Origin: Isoetes taiwanensis
Lineage: Eukaryota; Streptophyta; Lycopodiopsida; Isoetales; Isoetaceae
Assembly (NCBI GenBank): GCA_021234155.1
Contig: JAJEKV010000027.1
Span: 5,640,623 to 5,704,622, forward strand
DNA: 64,000 nt
Direction of reading: 5' to 3'
Shown: positions 55,936 through 64,000 of the stretch, piece by piece
How the letters are laid out: every line of letters begins with the position of its first letter
Numbering within the stretch: position 1 is the first letter of the stretch
Made by a program: the position numbers and the translations under genes
Notes under the pieces: generated by a model
Told to the model about the DNA's origin: nothing
The model's input: only the letters and a program-made list of their open reading frames with translations
The model's database searches: none

Positions 55936-57480
55936 GGCCTCTTGGTCTTCGTGGATGTTAACAAATCTATTCTATTCTCTTCTAAGATGATGCTCTTTCA
56001 AAGACATTTGGAGATGGTATCCTCAGAAGGAGCAGCAGTATATAGAGGTGGTTTTAGCATGAAGGTGCTAAAGGAAAATGTTTCATGTGAGCAGTAAAAG
56101 CAAATATTTAGGATATTGAGGTAAAGATTTCCTTGTGGCATGTCTAATAAGATGGGTAGCAGTTGTACTTCTAAGGTGAAGTTTTTGATTTGAGCTAGAG
56201 CTATCCTAGATTTGAGAAGTTGGAGTCACAGACTGCTTCAGTAAATCTATAATCGACCCATGAGGACATGGGTTAAATTTTAGAAGGGGAGACTGTAATG
56301 GACCTGGCCACTTGATGGGCCAGTATACGTATTTTTATATGTATGTACACATGCTTGGCATGCATGTAGCATGGAGTCCATATAAACAAGGATTTTTCCT
56401 TTTTAGAAAAGGATGGTGTTAGGAGCAAGTTTTGAAAGAGAGGGTTTCTGGAGCTTTGTGGTGTTGAGGAGGCCAGAGGAGGATTGCATCGGAGCTTGAA
56501 GAGACTGCATCAAATCTTCTCCTTTCAGATGGGGTATTGAATTATGTGGCTTCAAATTGTGGTTTGCATAGGCTGTCAAGAATCAATCTGAACATGCTTT
56601 TGGATAGTAGATTTACTCTGTGTTAGCTATGGCTAGAATTGTTGAGGCTCTGGTAAAGCTCGCAAGGTGAGATTGAATATGCAAATATTTTAGAGTTAAT
56701 TGAGATTTTCCATAGAGCAACTGGATAATAGTTACAGGGCGTTAGGCACCTATGAGATAAGCTTGAAAGATGATCGGATTCGTTCTCAGATGATGGCTTA
56801 AACTAGAGGAATATAAGAAAAGCATACGGAGAAGGAGTGCCGATTTGTTACATCGGAGCCTCAGCAGTATATAGAAAGGTTTTGCTCCATCGAAAATCTA
56901 CCAGCAAACCATGGATCATATGTCTAGATCAGACTAGAACTGCATGAAAGAGACCGATTTGGACCTTAGAGGGGCCGATTTGCCCTGGGCAACAGTGAAT
57001 AAGGGAAATCGAAGGCTTTTTAGAGCTACCGAAATTGGGTCCTGACACATGCAGAAACAAGTGGAAACTGAAAGGAAAGAGTTGATTCTGGGATTTAAAG
57101 TGCCAATTTGCCTTGGAGAGGTCTTAATAGGGAGATTCGATGCAACATCGACAAGGAAATTACATGAAGAAAATTGGTAGGTTATAATGTCTAATGGATT
57201 CCATTAGCTAATATACAAGGGTGCATTCCTTATGGGGGGCAATTGGCTTAGACTAAGCTTTGAGTCATGAGAAAATGCTAAGTGTTGAACCTATGTCGAT
57301 GTCATTGCAAGGAGCATTGGATAAGCTACTTCAACATGTATGGGCAACCGCAGCAAGGGGTAGAGTATGATCTAGGGTCTAAGCACCTGTATTTAGTAAA
57401 TAATCTAACGAATATCACATGTATCGATCTTTGCATTGTTCCACGATTGTTTTGGTATTTTATTGTGCACTTGGATCCTC
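55936..57480 (+). repeat. Family G-related 3' LTR region (plus strand)
   Basis: AGAAGGGGAGAC (56282-56293) is a polypurine tract followed by TGTAATGGACCTGGCCACTTGATGGGCC, the plus-strand counterpart of the family G LTR start, but clearly divergent further on. The sequence before it (ACCCATGAGGACATGGG) matches the family G interior in reverse. The right boundary is uncertain. No ORF is supported. Confidence 0.5.
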
Positions 57481-57865
57481 CGTGGTCAGGCTTCTAGGTT
57501 CGGTGTCGTAGGTTGCTCCGGCATGCTCTGTGATGCTGGGCAAGTTTCCCTGATCAGGATGCTACGTCAACTCTTGGAATCCATGGTAAGAGGTCCTCCA
57601 GTGCCAGACGTGGGCTGGGAAAGGTATGCGCATACGAGCTTCATCCCATCACTTTCGCTGCAAGGCTCGGAATGTGAGCTGGCTGGGCATGTTTCTGCTA
57701 ACAGGGCCTGCATGTAGGCTAGCTGAGCTTCTCATTGTCCTGGAGCAATGTTATGATGTCTGGTATTTCAACTATGCTTCTCTGCTTCTGATGCTCATGT
57801 TTGGTATTTACTTGGATTATATTGTCATTGTCTAGCACTATATTCACATAGGATTTTGTGTCTTT
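57481..57865 (+). repeat. Family F LTR fragment (F2), left part
   Basis: This resembles 37740-38150 of F1 (GTAAGAGGTCCTCCAGTGCC, TATGCGCATACGA, GGGCCTGCATGTAGGCTAG), with about 10-15 percent divergence by eye. It continues without a break into the first unit of the tandem duplication. Confidence 0.7.
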
Positions 57866-59877
57866 GTTTCTATTGTTTATGTTCTTGTATCCAAGATTTC
57901 CAAGTTGTTCCATGCATGCAGTGGCAGCTATGGATCCCCACTTAGTCATGAGGACTAACCTCAGTGAGTACATGTGCAGTGTGAGAGCAAGGCGATGGTA
58001 GCAATGCAGTTGAGGATTGTGGTTGAGTTGGAAGCTTTTGAGTTTACTTGATAGAGTTGGATGCTATATTTATTGAGAATATTGATTTCTTTGGATGTTA
58101 GTATTACTGATTATATTGAATTCATAAGCATTTATCCATTGAATTTGGAGTGTAAAGCCAACAAAAAAAACATGAAAAAAACATTTGCCAACATAATAGC
58201 ATCTTCCAAGTTGGTCGCAAAATGCATTTTTCGATTCAAAAAGTCACGGCTAAAAAAAGCACACTTACATGAAAGAGAGAGCCCAAAAATATTTTAGGTA
58301 AGTAGATTACTTTTACTATTGAGAAAGAAGTCCAAATCTATGAATGGCATCTTCCAATGTTTAACGTACTTGAAACTACCATATTGAAACAAATTGCAAT
58401 TGTACATATAACGTATCGTACACGTCCATCATGCTAAAAATACGCAATAAAAATGCATCATCTCGCATTTCAATACATGAAATAAATTTTACGTGTCACG
58501 AATTCTACATGTCCATCACACTTAAAATACGATAATATAATGCACCACCTCGCATTGCAATTACAAAAAATTATGTATTTCTTGAAAATATGTGAAAGAC
58601 CTTATCTAGCAAAACTGACCCGATTTTTTCCGGATAAGAGAAAGCCCCTCCGGGCTTGATTCCGGAGGGGAAACCCTGCCGACCCACGGAGCAAGGAGGC
58701 TGGGTTAATCCTCCGTAATCAAGCCAGGAGGGGCTTTGCCTCAACATAAAGGACGGCTGGGCCCAATCTAGCTGCCACGTTCAAGCAAGCAGTGGTCAGC
58801 CTTAATAAAGGCAGGTAAGAAAAACAGAACGGCGAGTAAAAAAGACAGAAAGACACATAAAAAAGATAGAACATTCAGTAAAATTAAAGGGGACGTGCTA
58901 CCTCGTTTTCCGAGTTTGAAAGTGGTACATGTATCATGATTTGATTAGACGAAAAAGCTGGATTGGGCCCAACCGTCCTTTTTACATAGGTTGCTTCTCC
59001 CACAACCATTATAGCTTAGTTAACTAGAAAATGTTTGTACGAGAAAAACAAACATAACCCAACTTCTGTTGCTGCATTCACACCACTGGACTTATTCAAT
59101 TCTATTTTCTTTCCTACTCATTCCCCTCCACTTTGGCTTCCTTGAACCCATATATCTAATGCTCCTCCTTCTCTAAAATATCAGTGGTAAAATATCTTTG
59201 GAAGGTGAAGATCTTCTTTAGAAAGAATGCAACGGAAGATAAGAGTAAAGCCTTAAAAAAATTAATTAGGGAAAATGAGTTTTTTGACGAGCCAAGAAAT
59301 TTTTTGGGTTCCAAAAAGGTAAAAACCTTAACTCCATATTCATATGAAAAACTACAAAAATATTTTCCACCGCCAGAAATACAATATGGCCGTCAGATCA
59401 TTAGATACGCCTCAAGTTGGCCAAACCCACCCTCTATCTATCTATCCATCCATCCACCCATCAATCCGAATGAATTGCCCCTTAATAACAGGGGGCAATC
59501 CAAAAAAGAATCTATTACTACATCATCGCAATATGTATATATAAAATGCCCTTGTGAGCTTTTACGCTCTGGAAAGGCGAGGTGGTGGGCGAGCTGTGGA
59601 GTTCGCGAATCCAGTGTGAAGCATTTTATAAAACGTAAAATAGACTTTTATTGAAATTACATGCATGCTCTGAAGTATTAAATTTACATGATTAAAAAAA
59701 GATGTAATTTAGTAGTAAATTCAACAAACATCCTTTTACACGATTTAAAAAAAGTGTAATTTGGTAGTAAATTCAACAAATGTCCTTTTACATATTTATT
59801 AACGGTTTCACATATCCTTCCTAAATTGTTGCACATTTCTTCAAAAACACGTGTTGCTCAAACTTAATAATAATAAC

Positions 59878-59944
<67 letters not shown>

Positions 59945-60892
59945 TTTATTAACGTCCGCAGAAGCCATATACAAATGTGTCAACAGAAGATGTGGGATAT
60001 GAAGAAACAACTTTCATACTCCAATGAATCAGATCCTTTCTGTGTTATGTAAAAGTTCCCGAAGGAAACATCCCAAATGAGGGAGTGTAGGGTGATGTTG
60101 GAATATCTCGTCCAGGGGTAAATTCCAAGCAACCAAAGGATATTTAGCACAAAGGGTATCATGCTTATGACATAAGTAAATGGCATGGTGCTCGGTTTCT
60201 ACACCGTCTTCACAACTACAGATTCTTTGATCTTCTTCCAGTTTCATCCATCTGCCTTTTTCAATCATTAGATGGTGGAAGCTCATGCGGATACATGCGA
60301 TTTCCCTTATTTGCCCCGGAAACATACTGTGGAAGCGCAAATACGGTTGAATACCATGAATTCGGTTGGGATTGAAGTCCCTAATGTAATATTGCACTTT
60401 TTTCTTGGAAGATAGATCACAGTATGAGCTAAAGGCCTGTGCCTTGAACTCGTCTGAGTATGTGGAGATAGCTAGGTTCCATCTGCCAAACCATTTGGTT
60501 AAATCTTTATACCAGCCACTTTTGCCATCGGATTCCAATTTTGTTGCTGCATTAAGTGCCAGATGTATCAGTGAACCATCATGTGCTTTCATCATTGCAT
60601 AAATGCCCAACAACGTTATTAGTCTTTTAAGTTAGATTACTGACATCCTTAAAAAATATTCTAGCCAGGGTACTTTAGGACATGTAAAAGCAAATTATAC
60701 AATCTGGAATTGATGACGAGATATGAAATGATTAAAAGAGATATGAAATGATTAAAAGGGAAAGGGAAAAAAAAGGCAGGCCTACATAGACAATGTACAT
60801 TGTCAAAATCCAGGTTTAAAGGTTTAAAGGATTGGTTTGTTCCATGGAGCAAAAAAAATCCTAACGTATTTAGCTAGAACTTAATGTAGGAG
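57866..60892. repeat. Tandem duplication, unit 1
   Basis: The unit begins TTGTTTCTATTGTTTATGTTC and ends AACTTAATGTAGGAGCC. The same ~2.3-kb ancestral sequence recurs directly adjacent at 60893-63731. It contains the right part of a family F LTR (to 58154), then non-coding sequence with a 26-bp imperfect hairpin (58648-58735: AGCCCCTCCGGGCTTGATTC… with …ATCAAGCCAGGAGGGGCT) and another inverted pair around GGGCCCAACCGTCC (58745-58768 and 58962-58985). This unit alone carries a minus-strand LINE insertion (59871-60593). No host gene is seen. Confidence 0.82.
59871..60593 (-). mobile_element. 5'-truncated LINE with AAT-repeat tail
   Basis: The corresponding site in unit 2 (63415-63430, CTTAATAAATTGCATAAATG) is empty. 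The minus-strand ORF (60613-60029) encodes a helical LINE C-terminus with IREIACIRMSFHHLMIEKGRWMKLEEDQRICSCE…VETEHHAIYLCHKHD, the degenerate zinc motif. Its 3' end is CTTCTGCGGACGTTAATAAA followed by an ATT microsatellite (59871-59950 read in reverse). Confidence 0.85.
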
Positions 60893-63731
60893 CCTTGTTT
60901 CTATTGTTTATGTTCTTGTATCCAAGATTTCCAAGTTGTTCCATGCATGCAGTGGCAGCTATGGATCCCCACTTAGTCATGAGGACTAACCTCAGTGAGT
61001 ACATGTGCAGTGAGAGAGCAAGGCGATGGTAGCAATGCAGTTGAGGATCGTGGTTGAGCTGGAAGCTTTTGAGTTGACTTAATAGAGTTGGATGCCATAT
61101 TTATTGAGAATATTGATTTTTTTGGATGTTAATATTACTGATTATATTGAATTCATAAGCATTTATCCATTGAATTTGGAGTGTAAAGCCAACAAAAAAA
61201 ACTTGAAAAAAACATTTGCCAACATAATAGCATCTTCCAAGTTGGTCGCAAAATGCATTTTTCGATTCGAAAAGTCACGCCTAAAAAAGGCACAGTTACA
61301 TGAAAGATAGATAGTATTTTTACGTCATGCCACATTGGCATCTTCCAATGTTTAAGTAACGTATTTGAAACTAGCATATTGAAACAAATTGCAATTGTAC
61401 ATATAATGTATCTAAGACATGCCCATCACGCTAAAAATACGCAAGAAAAATGCATCATCTCGCATTTCAATACATGAAACAAATTTTACGTGTCACGAAT
61501 TCTACATGTCCATCACACTTAAAATAGGACAATATAATGCACCATCTCGCATTGCAATTACAAAAAATTATGTATTTCTTTAAAATATGTGAAAGATCTT
61601 ATCTAGCAAAACTGACCCGATTTTTTCCGGATAAGAGAGCCCCTCCGGGCTTGATTTCGGAGGGGAAAACCTGCCGACCCGCGGAGCAAGGAGGCTGGGT
61701 TAATCCTCCGGAATCAAGCCAGGAGGGGCTTTGCCTCAATATAAAGGACGACTGGGCCCAATCTAGCCGCCACGTGTCAAGCAAGCAGTGGTCAGCCTTA
61801 ATAAAGGCAGATAAGAAAAACAGAATGGGAGTAAAAAAGACAGAAAGACACATAAAAGGACAGAACATTCAGTAAAATTAAAGGGGACGTGCTACCTCGT
61901 TTTCCGAGTTTGAAAGTGGTACACGTATCATGATTTGATTAGACGAAAAAGCTGGATTGGGCCCAACCGTCCTTTTTACATAGGTTGCTTCTCCCACAAC
62001 CATTATAACTTAGTTAACTAGAAAATGTTTGTACGAGCAAAACAAACATAACCCAACTTCTGCTGCCGCATTCACACCACTGGACTTATTCAATTCTATT
62101 TTCTTTCCTACTCATTCCCCTCCACTTTGGCTTCCTTCCTAGATCTGTCGACATGCCCAACAGAAAAAGATGAACTTAGAATCCTACTTGAAAAGTTAGC
62201 AATTCAGAAGCTATGGGCTGACCCAGGGAAGCGCATGCACTTATACCAGGTAAATGTCAATCACATGGAAATTTATGAGAGCCAATCTTAGTTGAAAGCA
62301 AACATATCCCCGGCCCAGAGAAAACTGTTAGCCAAATATAGAACCGGATCTCACAGACTAGAAATCGAGATAGGAAGATGGACTAAAGTTCCCGTTGAAG
62401 AGCGCAAGTGTAAGATTTGCAAATCAGGATGTGTCGAAAATGAAAACCACGTTTTCATACAATGTCCTGAATATGAAGATATCAGACATAAGTACGATAT
62501 ACATGTAGCAGATTTTCACTCATTACTATTGGTAGCGCCAAGGTTACTAGCACCATATATAAGGGCGGTGGATGCACACCGCACCTTGCTTCTAAAACTG
62601 TAACTTGTTTGTTCATGTGCTCCATAGCCTCCCAAGGCTCAAGTGAGCATCAGATATATATAATAATATATATAATATAATAATATATCTAATGCTCCTT
62701 CTTCTCTAAAATATTAGTGGTAAAATATCTTCTGGCGTAAGATCTTCTTTAAAGAATGCAACCCAAGAGCAAGAAGAAAGCCTTAAAAATTAATTAGGGA
62801 AAATGAAGTTTCGACGAGCCAAGAAATTTCGGTTCCAAAAAGTGTAAAAAAACCTTTAACTCCATATCTTTCATATGAAAACTACAAAAATATTTTCCAA
62901 TCGCCAGAATACAATATGGTCAGTTTATCATTGTGATAATGCCTCTGCCGTACTCAAACCCACCTCTCTATCTTATATCTCTCCTTATCCATCCATCCAA
63001 CGACATCCGAATGAATTTGCCCCCTTAATAAATTGTAAGTAATCCAAAAAGCAATCTTTTATTAATTTCACATCACACACGTGAATATGTATATATAAAA
63101 TGCCCTCATGGAGCTTCTTTTACGCCTCGAAAAAGGCTTAGGTAGCGGCGAGCCGTGGAGTTCGCGAATCCAAGTGTCAAGATTTTATAAACGTAAAATA
63201 GACTTTTATTGGAAATTACATGCATGCTCAAGATTAAATTTACATGGATTAAAAAAGACGTAATTTAAAAGAGTAAATTCAACAAACATCCTTTACACTC
63301 CATCTAAAAAGCTGCACTCATAAGAATTCAACAAATGTCCTTTTACATATTTATTAATGGTTTCACATATCCTTCCTAAATTGTTGCACATTTCTTCAAA
63401 AACACGTGTTGCTAAAACTTAATAAATTGCATAAATGCCCGACAAGGTTATTAGTCTATTTTAAAGTTAGAAGGCTGACATCCTTAAAAAATATTCTAGC
63501 CAGGGTACTTTAGGACATGTAAAAGCAAATTATACAATCTGATGACGAGATATGAAATGATTAAAAGAGATATGAAATGATTAAAAGGGAAAAGAAAAGA
63601 AAAAGGTAGGCCTACATAGACAATGTACACTGTCAAAATCCAGGTTTAAAGGTTTAGAGGATTCGTTTGTTCCAATGTTATTGGAGCAAAAAAAATCCTA
63701 ACGTATTTAGCTAGAACTTAATGTAGGCGCC
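60893..63731. repeat. Tandem duplication, unit 2
   Basis: This is the second copy of 57866-60892, sharing the family F piece, both hairpin regions (61637-61732 and the pair near 61743 and 61958) and the AT-rich 3' part. It carries its own plus-strand LINE insertion (62138-62682). From 62690 to 63430 the match with unit 1 shows many small indels, while 63430-63731 matches very well. The unit ends 88 bases before the SPRTN-like start codon. Confidence 0.82.
62138..62682 (+). mobile_element. 5'-truncated LINE with ATA-rich tail
   Basis: This is absent from the matching point in unit 1 (59140-59160). The ORF 62292-62603 encodes LAKYRTGSHRLEIEIGRW followed by CKICKSGCVENENHVFIQC. This is the cleanest copy of the LINE C-terminal zinc motif in the window (Cys-x2-Cys then His and Cys), ending TLLLKL. 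A 3' UTR follows and ends in TATATAATAATATA repeats. Confidence 0.85.
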
Positions 63732-63819
63732 TTTTGCTGGCATGCACATTGCCCGCGAGATAGCGAGATGGTAGTGCAAAATAGGCACAGCCCACTTCCT
63801 CCTTTCGCCCGGACTGGCT
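63732..63819 (+). promoter_or_regulatory. Presumed 5' leader or proximal promoter of the SPRTN-like gene
   Basis: This 88-bp gap between the duplication and the start codon is GC-richer than its surroundings. It contains pyrimidine tracts (CCCACTTCCTCCTTTCGCCC) common in plant leaders. No TATA box is visible. Confidence 0.35.
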
Positions 63820-63944
63820 ATGGCGCACAACGACGTTTCTTCTGCCGATGATATCCAAGCCCTTTTCTGCCATTATAATGATCTCTACTTTCATGGAGCC
63901 CTTGGCCCCTGTACAGTCGATTGGAGTCCTTCCAGAACCACCAC
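63820..63944 (+). CDS. SprT-like metalloprotease (SPRTN/Spartan-like), first exon
   Basis: The ATG at 63820 opens MAHNDVSSADDIQALFCHYN followed by DLYFHGALGPCTVDWSPSRTT. The exon ends at a good donor, AC|GTAAGTG (63945). The DI-ALF-xYNDLYFxGALG…VxWS pattern is the N-terminal edge of the SprT-like zinc protease domain, as in human SPRTN (DVQALFVQFNDQFFWGQLE…VKWS). That protease digests DNA-protein crosslinks during replication. The HExxH site would lie in later exons beyond the window. The usual WSxRMTLC continuation is slightly different here (WSPSRTT). It is the only recognisable host gene. Upstream DNA is entirely repeat. Confidence 0.6.
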
Positions 63945-64000
63945 GTAAGTGTTCTGCATAAAAAATGGCTTTTCTAAACTGGGTTTTTATCTAGGTTGCT

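Noticed and set aside
58618-58740. Intrinsic terminator or bacterial insertion, suggested by the GC-rich hairpin
   Set aside because: It is present in both duplication units in a plant repeat context and has no neighbouring bacterial gene.
59184-59654. 156-residue ORF near 59.2-59.6 kb
   Set aside because: The matching region of the second duplication unit has numerous indels that destroy the frame, so no coding constraint is visible.

Overview
The window reads as transposon-dense nuclear DNA of a land plant. Evidence: Ty1/copia elements primed by the initiator-tRNA-Met site TGGTATCAGAGC, a Ty3/gypsy element, a Helitron with a plant-type 3' hairpin and CTAG end, several LINE lineages, and one recognisable host exon at the right edge (SprT-like/SPRTN metalloprotease, 63820-63944). 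The Penelope-like reverse transcriptase makes a seed-free plant (bryophyte, lycophyte or fern) my best guess, with low confidence. I see no rRNA, tRNA or CRISPR, and nothing bacterial.

1-26687, nested elements. A minus-strand LINE (LINE-alpha) is split into three pieces (18970-18406, 13262-12804, 321-1) that rejoin in frame. Copia C (13263-18405, target duplication GGTTT) and copia A (322-12803, duplication CCTTA) each inserted into it. Copia B (4403-11644, duplication ATCTT) then inserted into the gag of copia A and itself received smaller insertions. LINE-alpha ends inside the left LTR of a coding-free LTR element (element D, to 25899). A 3.56-kb Helitron (19563-23124), carrying a captured anthranilate-phosphoribosyltransferase-like gene fragment, interrupts the same LTR.

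26688-35692, the most interesting unit. About 4.15 kb of unique sequence lies between two ~2.4-kb direct repeats and encodes an unrecognised ~515-residue protein followed by a Penelope-type reverse transcriptase with a YMDD box. The two coding blocks are joined in phase by a 274-base GT-AG intron candidate. No GIY-YIG nuclease is visible. A further acidic, RGG-containing ORF lies inside the repeat. The unit sits in a poly-T tract at the 3' end of another LINE. I interpret it as an endonuclease-lacking Penelope-like element with pseudo-LTRs and spliceosomal introns.

35693-57865. An 11.1-kb gypsy element E (38156-49240, duplication TGTTG) lies inside an ~847-bp LTR of family F. It has gag-pol and also a sense-strand ~880-codon coiled-coil ORF after pol. 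Right of it are repeated primer-binding sites, a decayed LINE, and coding-free LTR elements (families F and G).

57866-64000. A tandem duplication of about 3 kb has a different LINE inserted in each copy, and it ends about 90 bases before the SPRTN-like start codon. Many ORF breaks are single stops or one-base shifts. Comparison of repeat pairs suggests that some of these breaks may be consensus-sequence errors rather than biology.
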